Counted from the stretch's first letter, positions 7,662 through 17,467 are shown. The stretch is 49,719 bases of DNA from Gammaproteobacteria bacterium (GCA_028825335.1 JAPKAI010000011.1:1-49719); one strand, 5' to 3'. Program-made: numbers and translations. Notes: generated by a model not told the origin, from the sequence alone.

Positions 7662-9818
7662 CTAAAATGTCTGTCTAATTTTTAAGGCATACTTTACGCC
7701 GGTGCCGTTACAGGAGTCTTCAACTTCTTCTACAATTCCGGCGGCAGTCGTACCAACAAAGCGAACCCTTTCTCTGCAGCGGATTTGGTTGTTGGCGTTC
7801 TGTATGTCGAAGCGAAAAGTGACTCCGTTGAAGGCTTGTTTTTCGGCGAAGAAGTTTAGGCCATATTCGCCAATATCGGTCTCTGTATCGTTGATGTCTA
7901 TTTGCGTCAGCCCACTCCCGTCGCGTGCGAAATTAAAGTAGCTGAAGCCATAACTAAAATTGTATTCAGTAATGTCGTGTCGAAAATTAGCTCGCCCGAA
8001 CCAGCGACCGTTTCTACGTAGGCGCCGCTGTGTGCCGAGGAAGGGGTCTGTTACCTGCGAGTCTTGTAGGCTCAATCCGAGTGTGAGCAGGGCGTTAGGA
8101 ACGCCGAGGTAGCCCAGACGTGTGCTCGCATCGAAGTTAGCACCATAGCGTTTACCGTCTCCAATATTGCCCCTTGCCGACTGTAGGTCGGTAGCGCTGG
8201 GAGAAATATCAATGCGATCGATAACATCGGTCAAGTCTCGGTAATAGAGTTCGGTATTGAGTACGCCAATACTATTGGGTAGGCGATACTCCAAATTCAT
8301 TTCATAGTTCCAAGCCTGCTCCTGCGCAATTTCGGGATTGCCAGCCTGTGTATTTTGATCGTCATCTGAGTTGTCGGTGCTGGCGCTGAAATCGTAGAAG
8401 CTCAATTGTGAAACAGTCTTCTCAATTGTCGTGCGAAGTTGCAGGGATTGAGTGATGTCGAAGCGGTAGTCGAGTTTGGGGCGCACAAAAGAAAAATCTC
8501 TTTCGTTGGTGACGTCTCCGGCCTGGGTAATCGTTGACGTCTCATAGATCAATGAGCTTTCTAAGGACATGCGGGCGTTGATTTGCCAATTGTGGATGGC
8601 AAAGTTCTCGAATCGTACTTCCTCTACTGTGGAGCTCGCATTGTTGACGGATTGTGGTACGAGTCCACCGTGGGCGACTGAGGTGATGCCTGTGCCTGGC
8701 AAGCCCAAGCGAAGGTCTGAGTCGCGTATTGTCTGGGCGCCCTCGAAACCAATTTCCATTCCTTGGTTACTGCCTAGATCAAACGTATAGGAGGTGCGAC
8801 CTATACGTTCGCGGTCGCGGCCGGCAGAGAACAGGAAGAGATCCTTTTCTTCTGAGTCGGCAAATACGTCGAAGCGATCTCGTGTATAGGTAAAGTTTCT
8901 ATCGTTCACAATAAATAGGAAGCGGTACTTACTGCCACTGTCGAAGCTGTATTCGTAGTCGCCACCGATCTCCCAATTGTTACGTTCGCGTATCTCGTTT
9001 TCGTGTTCTTTGGTCGTGATCAAGGTGCCGGTGGTATAGTCGTTGATGGTTCGCGTTATATCTGTTGGCGGATTGTTCTCTGCGAAGAGGCCATTGAATT
9101 GCACCATGCTCTTCTCAAACTGGTAGCCAAGATTGAAGCTGGTCTCGTACTCAGTTTGATTGCGCAAATTGTCCTGGGATCGGGTCTCCAGTAACTCGCC
9201 ATCTGGATCAACGCTAAATTCATTGGTAAACCGGTTCTCGTAACGCGGTTCGGCTTCGATATGGAATAGGTAGTTAAATGCGCCATTCTGACCGGTATAA
9301 GAAAGCTTAGCGCCTGGATCGACTGTGCCGTCGTGGAGGCGGTCCATATTGAGCTCGGCGGAGATGCTGGAGCGCGACTGCGCATCGAGTAGTACGACGT
9401 TAACGACCTGACCGCCGCCACGTATATCCATATCGTCGGAGGTGCCACGTATAATTTCAATGTAGTCGACCTGATCGGCAGCGATACGGCTCAACTGACT
9501 GCGTCCCTCATTGTTTTTGCCGGTCGTGCGTTGACCGTTGATGAGAATTTCGCCTTCGCCGGAACCTAGGCCGCGACTTTTGCCGCGATTATTCCTGTTG
9601 CCGTTTAGTGCAAGACTGATTCCAGGAATGCGATCGATCATGTCGTTGACGGACACTGGAGAATATTGAGTAAAGAAACCTGCCTCATACACTACTGTAG
9701 ATTCGTCGATGGCCTGTGGCTCGACTTGCTGCGCAAAGCCTTGATTCGCTCCTGCTATAGTGAGGCCAAGAAGGCTAAGTCTGATAAGTTTTTCAGGCAG
9801 AGAAAGACGCCGTGTCAT
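7662..9818 (-). CDS. TonB-dependent outer-membrane receptor (paralogue 1)
   Basis: 718 residues. Signal peptide to about residue 29 (LLGLTIAGANQGFAQQ). The plug domain follows: VSVNDMIDRIPGISLALNG, GLGSGEGEILINGQRTTGK and QVDYIEIIRGTSDDMDIRGGGQVVNV. The rest alternates aromatic strands as in a beta-barrel and ends with an outer-membrane-type terminal Phe (YALKIRQTF). Such receptors import siderophores, vitamins, oligosaccharides or other ligands using TonB energy; the ligand is unknown and no transport partner is adjacent. It is the downstream member of a tandem pair with the receptor at 10133-12295, with 314 bases between, so it may have its own promoter. A cysteine pair near the C-terminus (RCRERVRF...VEDSCNG) is shared by both copies. 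Confidence 0.88.
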   Translation of the reverse strand: MTRRLSLPEKLIRLSLLGLTIAGANQGFAQQVEPQAIDESTVVYEAGFFTQYSPVSVNDMIDRIPGISLALNGNRNNRGKSRGLGSGEGEILINGQRTTGKNNEGRSQLSRIAADQVDYIEIIRGTSDDMDIRGGGQVVNVVLLDAQSRSSISAELNMDRLHDGTVDPGAKLSYTGQNGAFNYLFHIEAEPRYENRFTNEFSVDPDGELLETRSQDNLRNQTEYETSFNLGYQFEKSMVQFNGLFAENNPPTDITRTINDYTTGTLITTKEHENEIRERNNWEIGGDYEYSFDSGSKYRFLFIVNDRNFTYTRDRFDVFADSEEKDLFLFSAGRDRERIGRTSYTFDLGSNQGMEIGFEGAQTIRDSDLRLGLPGTGITSVAHGGLVPQSVNNASSTVEEVRFENFAIHNWQINARMSLESSLIYETSTITQAGDVTNERDFSFVRPKLDYRFDITQSLQLRTTIEKTVSQLSFYDFSASTDNSDDDQNTQAGNPEIAQEQAWNYEMNLEYRLPNSIGVLNTELYYRDLTDVIDRIDISPSATDLQSARGNIGDGKRYGANFDASTRLGYLGVPNALLTLGLSLQDSQVTDPFLGTQRRLRRNGRWFGRANFRHDITEYNFSYGFSYFNFARDGSGLTQIDINDTETDIGEYGLNFFAEKQAFNGVTFRFDIQNANNQIRCRERVRFVGTTAAGIVEEVEDSCNGTGVKYALKIRQTF

Positions 9819-10132
9819 TGTAATATTCCATAAGTCTATCGGGTTTCACGCCAAATCTTTCTGTCCAGAATAACTCTGGTGATCAACTAGCCGGTTCGAG
9901 GTATTAGAAAGTCTTTGAATAGATCGTAGTTACTGCTCTAACGGGGCTAGATTATACTGATGGGGAATCTGCAATACTGTGACAAATTGTGCAATAAAGG
10001 TTGTAAAAGTGCCATATTTCAGCGTTTTTCGAGGAGTTTTACACTCGCCAAGTGAATGGCTATCGACCTTGTTCCCAAGAGCTTTAGTAGATTGCCATAA
10101 CAATCTGCTAGTTTGAGTTTTTGCCCAGATTT
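9819..10132. other. 314-base spacer between the two receptor genes
   Basis: The stretch has stop codons in every frame at short intervals and no tRNA or clear hairpin. It is AT-rich near 9940-10020 and may carry the promoter of the receptor at 7662-9818, but I see no convincing -35/-10 pair. Confidence 0.4.
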
Positions 10133-12295
10133 TTAAAAAGTACCGCGTATCTTGATAGCGTACTTCTCACCCGTGTGGCTGCATGAATCTTCTATCTCGC
10201 TTAGTACACCCGATGCGATCGTACCATCGTTATAACGAAGGCGAACACGACAGCGCTCACTCTCATGGGGGTTGGTTGCTTCGAATCGCAAAGTCATCCC
10301 TTCCCAGCCTTGATACTCTAAGAACAAGATCGAGAACGCGTCTGAGTTATAGGATTCGATTCTGTCGATGTCGAACACCTTTCGGCCGTCCAGGATGCTG
10401 TTATTGTAGGTAAACCCGTAGTTTATATCTCGTGCTGGCATGTCGTGCCTGAACCCTAGACTGTAGCTACCTCTGCCCTGACGATTGAGGCGCCTATCGA
10501 TGCCAAGGAAAGGGTCGGTAACGCTTGAGCTTTCTAGATCTAGTCCGGCAGTAACCAATATTCCGGGTTGGTCTATAACACTCAATCTAAGACTACCGTT
10601 AAGACTTAGTCCGTAGCGCTCACCGTCACCGATATTACCGTTGGCAGACTGAATAGTTGTCAGTGTTGAAACATCGACCCGATCGATTACGTCTTCGAGG
10701 TCGTGGTAGTAGATGTTCGAGCTTACAACACCGTTGTCGTCGTTGAAGCGGTACTCCAGATTCAGATCGTAACGCCAGGACTGCTCCTGTCGCAATTCAG
10801 GATTTCCAGCGATCGTATTCTGGTCGTCATCGCCTGAGTTGGTGTTTGCGGTGAAGTCATTAAAGCTTAACTGCGAGACATCTCTCTCTACGGTCGCGCG
10901 CAATTGTAGCGATGGTGTTATATCGAAGCGGTAGTCTACCTTCGGCCTGATGAAATCGAAGTCGCGTTTTTTGCTCACATCTCCAGATTGCGAAATCTCT
11001 GAAGTCTCCAGAATCAAAGTACTCTCAAACGACATGCGGTTATTGATTTGCCAGTTATGAATGATGAACGATTCGTCGCGAAGCTCTTCTACCGTTGCAC
11101 TCGCATTGTTTACTTCCGGCAGTCCGCCAAAGAGCTGAGATGCAATTCCGGAACCGGACAACAAGCCCAGTTGTAGAGAAGAATCGAGAATCGTTTCTGC
11201 TCGCTCTATGCCAAATTCTAAATTCTGGCTGCCAGCAAAGGCGATGGAGTAGGAGCTGCGAATAATTCGCTCTTGATAGCGGTTGAAGTTCGAGAGGAAT
11301 AAATCTTTCTCGCGAGTCGTGGCGCCAATATCGAAGCGCTCGCGCAGGCTGTCGTCTTCTTTCTTGTTTACGATGAAGAGGGTTTTCCAACGCGCATTGT
11401 TGGCGAAGGTGTGCTCGTAGTCACCGCCGATCTCCCAGAATTCACTGGTATTATTGGTGTCATCGAATTGCACCGTGTCTTTTCTGGGCACGCCCACAAA
11501 GTTAAAGATTGTTCTTTCATCGGTAAAAGGAGCATCTCTGTCTTCATATTGTGCGTTGATATGGGAAATATCGTTTTCACCGAATTCGTAGCCGAGATTC
11601 GCGCTGAACACTAATGGCTGCAAATCAGTGGTTGTAACTCGGCTGATATTGTCGTTTGGAGTTCCGTCGGCCAAGAAGCTATTTTCAAATCCTTTGCGTC
11701 TTTCCCATCGGGGCTCGGATTCGGCGCTAAAAAGATAGTCCAATGCGCCGCGCTGTCCCGTGAGTGAAACCTTCCCGCCGGGTTTTAACTCGCCGTCATG
11801 AAGATAGTCGGCATTGATCTCGTAGGCGATCGAGGAACTGCTTTCGGCTTCCAGTAGTACGATATTGATGACCTGGCTGCCCCCGCGAACATCGAGTTCG
11901 CCGGAGGTGCCACGGATGATCTCGATATATTGAACTTGATTTGCCGGAATCCGGCTGAGTTGGCTATTACCTTCGTTTTCCTTACCGGTCGTGCGTCGAC
12001 CGTTGATTAGAATCTGGTCACCGCCAAGGCCTAAACCTCGTCGACTAGAGCCGCTAGAGCTGCCGGGGCCGCCATTTCCTCCGCCAGCATCACCGCGTGC
12101 CACGCTGATGCCAGGAATGCGATCGAGCATATCGTTTACCGAGAAGGGCTCGTATTGAGCGAAGAATTCCGCGGGGTAGGTGACAGTTGAGTCGTTAGTC
12201 GTGGGCTCTTGTGCTAGCGCGGATGTGGAGAATATAGCGCCGCTTAGTAGAAGAATGAGTGAAAGAACACGATTCGAGGCTGAACTACAGCACAT
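10133..12295 (-). CDS. TonB-dependent outer-membrane receptor (paralogue 2)
   Basis: 720 residues, clearly a duplicate of the receptor at 7662-9818. The order of motifs is identical: FSVNDMLDRIPGISVARG, GLGLGGDQILINGRRTTGK, QVQYIEIIRGTSGELDVRGGSQVINI, and later QLSFNDFTANT, DDDQNT-AGNPE, ANGNIGDGERYG, and terminal YAIKIRGTF. The signal peptide (LSLILLLSGAIFSTSALAQE) contains or follows an odd CCSS start, with no lipobox. A Gly/Ser-rich insertion (RGDAGGGNGGPGSSSGSS) extends the plug loop just before GLGLGG; this is longer than in the other copy. GGAG 6 bases before ATG 12295 supports the start. The ligand is unknown. Confidence 0.88.
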   Translation of the reverse strand: MCCSSASNRVLSLILLLSGAIFSTSALAQEPTTNDSTVTYPAEFFAQYEPFSVNDMLDRIPGISVARGDAGGGNGGPGSSSGSSRRGLGLGGDQILINGRRTTGKENEGNSQLSRIPANQVQYIEIIRGTSGELDVRGGSQVINIVLLEAESSSSIAYEINADYLHDGELKPGGKVSLTGQRGALDYLFSAESEPRWERRKGFENSFLADGTPNDNISRVTTTDLQPLVFSANLGYEFGENDISHINAQYEDRDAPFTDERTIFNFVGVPRKDTVQFDDTNNTSEFWEIGGDYEHTFANNARWKTLFIVNKKEDDSLRERFDIGATTREKDLFLSNFNRYQERIIRSSYSIAFAGSQNLEFGIERAETILDSSLQLGLLSGSGIASQLFGGLPEVNNASATVEELRDESFIIHNWQINNRMSFESTLILETSEISQSGDVSKKRDFDFIRPKVDYRFDITPSLQLRATVERDVSQLSFNDFTANTNSGDDDQNTIAGNPELRQEQSWRYDLNLEYRFNDDNGVVSSNIYYHDLEDVIDRVDVSTLTTIQSANGNIGDGERYGLSLNGSLRLSVIDQPGILVTAGLDLESSSVTDPFLGIDRRLNRQGRGSYSLGFRHDMPARDINYGFTYNNSILDGRKVFDIDRIESYNSDAFSILFLEYQGWEGMTLRFEATNPHESERCRVRLRYNDGTIASGVLSEIEDSCSHTGEKYAIKIRGTF

Positions 12296-12581
12296 ACAAG
12301 ACTCCGAGGGATATTTTTACTAACTCTGAATGTCGAATTGCGCAGAATTAGCCACGCGAAATTGGGCGTAAGTATGCACATAATCGACAAGTTAAAGAAT
12401 CGGCTATGTGGTCTTGTTTGTGACATTTTGTAATGTGCCCAGATAAGTCCTGCTTTGCGCTTGTTCCGGGAATTGAGGATAATGGCCCCCTGCGAACGAA
12501 GCGGGTCCCAGAAGGAATACTGGAGCCTGCCGAAAAATCTAAATAGCTTGGATAGGTCTTTAGGTAGACCAGAGGTTTTAA

Positions 12582-14240
12582 ATGCAACGTGAATCCATGG
12601 AAGTCGATGTAGTCATTGTAGGTGGTGGGCCAGCAGGATTGTCCACGGCGTGTCGGCTTTTGCAGATGGCGAAGGAAGCGGAGACTGAACTTTCGGTCTG
12701 CGTACTCGAGAAGGGCTCAGAGGTAGGAGCGCATATCCTGTCGGGCGCGGTATTCGAACCTTCGGCATTGAATGAATTGTTTCCAGATTGGCAGGAAAGG
12801 GGAGCTCCTTTAAATACGGCGGTAACAGGAGACGATGTCTACTATTTACCCTCTGCTGAGAAGTCCTTCAAGTTCCCGGGACTATTGGTTCCGAGGTCGA
12901 TGCACAACGATGGGAACTACATTATTTCTTTAGGCAGTCTCTGCCGCTGGCTGGCCGAACAGGCGATGGAGCTAGGCGCGGAAGTCTTTCCCGGCTTTGC
13001 GGCCGCTGAAATTCTCTACAATGAAGATGGCAGTGTTAAAGGAGTTGCGACTGGAGACATGGGCGTCGATGCTAATGGTGATCAGAAGGCTTCCTTTGAG
13101 CCCGGATTCGAGTTCCATGCAAAGTACACGATACTGGCCGAGGGCTGTCGGGGTCACTTGGGTAAGGAATTAATCAGTAAATTTCAACTCGACCAAGATA
13201 GCGACCCGCAGCACTATGGCCTTGGCCTCAAGGAGGTTTGGGAAATTCCGCAGGAGCAGCATAAGGAAGGCCTAGCTGTGCATACGGCAGGCTATCCTAT
13301 GATCAAGGATAGTTTTGCTGCGACTAGTGGCGGATTCCTTTATCACCTAGAAGGCAATCAGGTATCCCTGGGTCTCATCGTGGACCTCGGATATAAAAAT
13401 CCACACATTAGCCCCTTCGATGAGTTTCAGAAATTCAAGCAGCACCCAACCATCAAGCAATATATAAAAGGTGGCAAGAGGTTAAGCTATGGCGCTAGAG
13501 CGCTGATAAAAGGTGGCCTAAACTCGTTGCCTAAGATGACATTCCCCGGTGGGCTGCTTATCGGTTGCGACGCGGGTACGATGAACGCCGCTAAGCTAAA
13601 AGGCAGTCATACCGCCATGAAGTCCGGGATCATCGCGGCAGAAACCTTGTTCGAGGCGCTGAGCGCCGAATCGTCAGAGAAGGAGCTGGTTGATTACACG
13701 GTGCGTTTCGCAAATTCCGAGCTTTTCGATGAGTTGCACAAAACTCGAAACTTTAGCTCGGGCTTTCACAAGTTCGGTTTTTGGCTGGGCAGTGCACTAA
13801 CTTTTATTGAGCAGAATATTTTCTTCGGCAAGTTCCCGCTCACATTTCATGATAAGTCACATGACTATGCGCAGATGACACCGGCGGCAGAGAGCCCAAA
13901 AATTTCTTACCCCAAAGCCGATGGTAAGATTAGTTTCGATAAGTTGTCTTCGGTATTTCTATCGAATACGAATCACGCCGAAGACCAACCCTGCCATCTG
14001 CAGTTGAAAGACTCGGCTATCCCCATCGGGCACAACTTACCGCTCTATGATGAGCCGGCTCAGCGCTATTGCCCTGCAGGTGTGTATGAGGTTGTTGAAG
14101 AGGAAGGTGGGAGTAAGAGATTTCAGATTAACGGCCAGAACTGCGTGCATTGTAAGACCTGTGATATCAAGGATCCTTCGCAGAATATCCATTGGGTAGT
14201 TCCGGAAGGCAGTGGTGGGCCGAATTATCCAGCCATGTAG
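12582..14240 (+). CDS. etfD: Electron transfer flavoprotein-ubiquinone oxidoreductase (ETF-QO)
   Basis: 552 residues, the normal length. The FAD-binding Rossmann motif VVIVGGGPAGLSTACRL is at about 10-26, and GSEVGAHILSGAVFEP is the typical ETF-QO segment that follows. The C-terminal [4Fe-4S] ligands are C497, C521, C524 and C527, in CPAGVYEV and CVHCKTCDIKDP, and the chain ends IHWVVPEGSGGPNYPAM as in the whole family. The enzyme sits on the inner membrane and passes electrons from reduced ETF (fatty-acid and amino-acid dehydrogenases) to ubiquinone. The etfAB genes are not in this window. AGAGG at 12571-12575 precedes ATG 12582; MESM at codon 6 is a possible second start. A short hairpin (GCCCTC/GAGGGC, 14240-14256) overlaps the stop. 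Confidence 0.97.
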   Translation: MQRESMEVDVVIVGGGPAGLSTACRLLQMAKEAETELSVCVLEKGSEVGAHILSGAVFEPSALNELFPDWQERGAPLNTAVTGDDVYYLPSAEKSFKFPGLLVPRSMHNDGNYIISLGSLCRWLAEQAMELGAEVFPGFAAAEILYNEDGSVKGVATGDMGVDANGDQKASFEPGFEFHAKYTILAEGCRGHLGKELISKFQLDQDSDPQHYGLGLKEVWEIPQEQHKEGLAVHTAGYPMIKDSFAATSGGFLYHLEGNQVSLGLIVDLGYKNPHISPFDEFQKFKQHPTIKQYIKGGKRLSYGARALIKGGLNSLPKMTFPGGLLIGCDAGTMNAAKLKGSHTAMKSGIIAAETLFEALSAESSEKELVDYTVRFANSELFDELHKTRNFSSGFHKFGFWLGSALTFIEQNIFFGKFPLTFHDKSHDYAQMTPAAESPKISYPKADGKISFDKLSSVFLSNTNHAEDQPCHLQLKDSAIPIGHNLPLYDEPAQRYCPAGVYEVVEEEGGSKRFQINGQNCVHCKTCDIKDPSQNIHWVVPEGSGGPNYPAM

Positions 14241-14348
14241 CCCTCTCATAGAGGGCCTGGGGCGGGCTTGTGGTTTTCCTTTAAGCCCTGAGCTTTGACA
14301 TGCTAGAGTAATATGCTGGAATTCTCCTCGTTAGTCCGGTGAATTAGC

Positions 14349-14825
14349 ATGTTTCGTCAACTATCAGTAATCCCTCCAAGTTTACTGTTGGTGCTGTCGT
14401 TGCTCTCATCCTCGAGCTCTGCACAAGAGCAGATACTCAGAGATCGCTGGATCGAAGTACGCAGTGATAATTTTCATATCTACAGCCAGAAATCTTCTAG
14501 GCAAACGAATCAATTTTCACAAGGTAGTATGGAATTTGACGCAGAAGATTTCAACGAGGCGCGCAAGTCATTTCAAAGAGCAGGAAGTCTAAAAGAAGAA
14601 CAGCCGGATTTTTACTACGCGCTTGCTGGTACTTATTTGCGATTGGGGAATGAGCCTGAGGCGCGGTGTTGGGCGGATACGGCTGGGAGAATTTTGTCAT
14701 TGCATGACAATATCTATCAACCGGGTAATAACAAGGTAAAGGTTATTGATTCGTCTACTATCCTGCGCGACTCAAGCCCCGGCTTTAGTGTATTCGCACA
14801 GGGATCTAGAAAAAGCCGCAACTAG
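14349..14825 (+). CDS. Short exported TPR-like hypothetical protein, possibly internally deleted
   Basis: 158 residues. Signal peptide to about residue 26 (LLLVLSLLSSSSSAQEQ). Next comes DRWIEVRSDNFHIYSQKSSRQ, which resembles the start of larger exported proteins (DUF1570/TPR type) in which this strand is followed by a long helical domain. Here it runs straight into FSQGSMEFDAEDFNEARKSFQRAGSLKEEQPDFYYALAGTYLRLGNEPEA, about one and a half TPR helical hairpins, then a polar tail. The missing middle suggests an internal deletion or a degenerate family member. The frame is intact. It is convergent with the SYLF lipoprotein gene, with 25 bases between. Confidence 0.55.
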   Translation: MFRQLSVIPPSLLLVLSLLSSSSSAQEQILRDRWIEVRSDNFHIYSQKSSRQTNQFSQGSMEFDAEDFNEARKSFQRAGSLKEEQPDFYYALAGTYLRLGNEPEARCWADTAGRILSLHDNIYQPGNNKVKVIDSSTILRDSSPGFSVFAQGSRKSRN

Positions 14826-14850
14826 GTGCTGTCCAGACTGCTGCTGATTT

Positions 14851-15432
14851 TTAGTTCAAGTCAGCGTCTTGCCAGTAACGCGTGCCCTTGATAGTGGCTT
14901 GAAGAGCTAGGCCACTTTGAGTCAATTGATATACCGTCACATTATCTAGGATCGCTTCTCCACTTACAGAGCCGCCTAAATCTCCTGCCTTTGCCGCCGC
15001 ATCTGCCTGTCCACCAATCGATATGCCTACATCCATGAAGCGTTCCAGTGCGTCATTATTGTGGAAGACGAAGATGGCGCGAAAGTCTTTCACGCCTGCA
15101 CCTATGCCGATGCCAACTTCACCCATGCGCATATAAGTGTCGCTACCGTTGGATCGAACTATGCCAATACCCCCACCAAAACTGGCTAAGATAAGATTTA
15201 TATTGGCGTTGGAAAATACCGCATAGCCACTCGCACTTGCTATCTGTGCTCTTGTGTCGGGCTTGACTGAATAGAGTTGTGTGAGTACTTCCTGGCGCAT
15301 GTCTTGAATAGCCTGCCTACGTTCGATAGGTGTTCCTCGCGTCAAGCCTGTAGCCGTGCAAGAGGCTAGAAATAGCAGTAGCAATATGCAGGTGATGAGT
15401 CCAGCTGGCATAGTGCCTGTCTTAATATTCAT
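14851..15432 (-). CDS. SYLF-domain (YSC84-like) lipoprotein
   Basis: 193 residues starting MNIKTGTMPAGLI. The leader ends in LLLFLASC, a lipobox with the cysteine to be lipidated. The body carries SYLF-family motifs: SASGYAVFSNANINLILASFGGGIGIV, MRMGEVGIGIGAGVKDFRAIFVFHN, ALERFMDVG, GGQADAAAKAG and AILDNVTVYQLTQSGLALQATIKGTRYW. SYLF domains bind phosphoinositides or actin in eukaryotes; bacterial members are envelope lipoproteins of unclear job. The ATG at 15432 is favoured over an ATG at 15510, since the latter would overlap the acyl-CoA synthetase gene. It lies 22 bases after that gene's stop and may share its transcript. Confidence 0.85.
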   Translation of the reverse strand: MNIKTGTMPAGLITCILLLLFLASCTATGLTRGTPIERRQAIQDMRQEVLTQLYSVKPDTRAQIASASGYAVFSNANINLILASFGGGIGIVRSNGSDTYMRMGEVGIGIGAGVKDFRAIFVFHNNDALERFMDVGISIGGQADAAAKAGDLGGSVSGEAILDNVTVYQLTQSGLALQATIKGTRYWQDADLN

Positions 15433-15454
15433 GCTCGCTTCTCCAGCATAGAAT

Positions 15455-17338
15455 TTAGTTAATTTCACTCGTAAATATGTATCCCTCGACAAGTTTCTTA
15501 ACTTCGTCAATCTTAGTCTTGTCGGCTACATCGATACTGAGAACCAGTCCTCGCTTCTTCTGAATTTCACTCGTAATAGTCACATCTAGCGATTTTTTGG
15601 CTAGTAATTCACGCATGACTTGTTCTGAAATTTTTTGACGTAGAGTCGGTCGAAATATTTTACCGACAGCGGTGAGCGGCATTGCATCTATAAACTCGAT
15701 TCTTTTTGGAATCGCCGCGCGTTCGGACATTGCGCTAGCGCAATGATCGATAAGTTCTTGCTCGGTTACATCGCTATTAGCTACCTTCACCACGTAGGCC
15801 ATGGGTAGTTCGCCCGCATAGGGGTCGGGCAATCCTATTGCGATGGATGTCACTACGTCGGCGTGTACATTAAGAGGTTCTTCGATCAGTTCTGGATCGA
15901 TGTTGTGGCCACTGCGTATAATGAGGTCTTTGGCGCGTCCCGAAAGATAGAGGAAACCTTCGGCATCCATGTAGCCAATATCACCGGTATTGAACCAGCC
16001 ATCCTCGACCCAGGCGGAGGCATTATCGACATTGCTCTTATAGCCTTCAAATACCTGTGGGCCTTTGACCAAGATCACGCCGCTTTCACCTAACGGGCAG
16101 TCTTTAATGACTGTAGTTCCATCTAGGTGGGTAATGCGAATCTCTGAGTAGGGTACGCGCATGCCAACGCTGCCGGGTGGTTGAATAAGTGGAGCGCGTG
16201 AAATTAGCGCAGTAGTTTCGGTCATGCCATAACCGTTGCCTACCTCTACGCCAAAATTCTTTTCGAAGGTAAGCTCGAATGGCAGTGAGAGGGGGGCAGC
16301 ACCCGAATTGATATTGGTCAGGCTGCTGATGTCTGCATTGCCTACCGGAATATCTGCCAGTGCCATGAGTACAGTTGGAACGGCTGAGAATTGCTTTACC
16401 TGGAAACGCTCGACGTGGTTCCAAAAGTTCTTCATCGCTATCGGTGAGCGAAATCCACTAGGGGTCATTAATACGATGCGATAGCCTACCGCGAAGGCAG
16501 CGACACCTTGAATAATGCAGCCATAAATATGAAACAGCGGCAGTCCACAAAGCACGGTATGCCGTTCCATGTGCGCTGTATAAACTTGCATCAACTGCCC
16601 TAAGAATGCCATGTTGCCGTGCGTCAGTTGAGCCAGCTTGGGTCGGCCAGTTGTGCCACCCGTATGGAAGTAGGCGGCCTTTTGGTCGGCTGAGAACTTT
16701 CTACCCGTGGTTAGCGATGTGCCATTCATTTTTGCGATAGACGAGTCAAAATCTAGGATGTCGAAATTTTCCTTAGACAGCTCTGCAGATTCTGGATTGC
16801 ACAGGCCCGCTATATTAACTTCCAGCAGTGTGGTCACACCAGCGCACCCGGATACTGCGGCACGCACTTTTTCATTGATGTCACTATGCTGGGATTGCGC
16901 GAGGCAGATGACAATCTTGGCATTGGCCGCTGTAATAATTTCGGCAATGTGCTCTGCTTCTAGCATAGGGTTGATTGGATTGGAGATGCCGGCTGCTTGG
17001 GCGCCCCAAATAGCAAAATGAGTCTGTGGCAATATCGGCAGGATAATGGAGACAGCTTCATCTGCAGTTACGCCAAGCTCATTTAGTAGGTTCGCTGTGC
17101 GTGTAACCTGTGCTCCTAACTCGGCGAAGCTGATTGTTTGTGCAGGTTCATCGGGCAGTCCCTGTAATAAAAACTCCAGTGCGGCTTTATCCCCAAAGCG
17201 ATCCGCGCTGTCTTTTATCAAATTGTAGCTGTCGGTGTAGGGAAATTGCTCAGTTAGCGGGGTTTTCTCAAATGCCTCTACATCGGCAATGGTTTCCATG
17301 ACGGGTTCGGGAGTCGGTAGTTGCGACAGATCAATCAA
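15455..17338 (-). CDS. Acyl-CoA synthetase (AMP-forming, ANL superfamily)
   Basis: About 627 residues from a TTG start. The adenylation core is clear: the P-loop-like AYFHTGGTTGRPKLAQLTHGN, GNGYGMTETTALI, GWFNTGDIGYMDAEGFLYLSGRAKDLIIRSGHNIDPELIEE, and the C-terminal AVGKIFRPTLR with its catalytic lysine. The family activates carboxylic acids with ATP and CoA; this subgroup is usually called fatty-acyl-CoA synthetase. The frame is open back to ATG 17404, but AGGAGA at 17345-17350 lies 6 bases before TTG 17338 and the protein then starts (M)IDLSQLPTPEPVMETIADVEAFE, so the TTG is preferred. About 40 residues of extra C-terminal tail end the protein. The gene is downstream of ispB on the same strand after a 129-base gap. 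Confidence 0.9.
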   Translation of the reverse strand: MIDLSQLPTPEPVMETIADVEAFEKTPLTEQFPYTDSYNLIKDSADRFGDKAALEFLLQGLPDEPAQTISFAELGAQVTRTANLLNELGVTADEAVSIILPILPQTHFAIWGAQAAGISNPINPMLEAEHIAEIITAANAKIVICLAQSQHSDINEKVRAAVSGCAGVTTLLEVNIAGLCNPESAELSKENFDILDFDSSIAKMNGTSLTTGRKFSADQKAAYFHTGGTTGRPKLAQLTHGNMAFLGQLMQVYTAHMERHTVLCGLPLFHIYGCIIQGVAAFAVGYRIVLMTPSGFRSPIAMKNFWNHVERFQVKQFSAVPTVLMALADIPVGNADISSLTNINSGAAPLSLPFELTFEKNFGVEVGNGYGMTETTALISRAPLIQPPGSVGMRVPYSEIRITHLDGTTVIKDCPLGESGVILVKGPQVFEGYKSNVDNASAWVEDGWFNTGDIGYMDAEGFLYLSGRAKDLIIRSGHNIDPELIEEPLNVHADVVTSIAIGLPDPYAGELPMAYVVKVANSDVTEQELIDHCASAMSERAAIPKRIEFIDAMPLTAVGKIFRPTLRQKISEQVMRELLAKKSLDVTITSEIQKKRGLVLSIDVADKTKIDEVKKLVEGYIFTSEIN

Positions 17339-17467
17339 GGGTGTTCTCCTGGTTCTAGCTAATATTTTGCAATGACTGGCCAGCACGAATTTCGTCACAT
17401 TCAAGCGGGTTTTCCTTGCGGCAATTTATAGCACGAAATTGGATAGTAGGGCTGCGTAATTGTGAGG

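Noticed and set aside
9056-9460. 134-codon minus-strand frame inside the first TonB receptor
   Set aside because: A shifted-frame shadow of the receptor; the receptor frame carries the plug motifs.
11055-11390. 111-codon minus-strand frame inside the second TonB receptor
   Set aside because: A shifted-frame shadow rich in Arg and Ser without recognisable motifs.
14240-14256. Strong terminator after ETF-QO
   Set aside because: The GCCCTC/GAGGGC stem is only 6 bp and lacks a T tract, so I mention it but do not call it.
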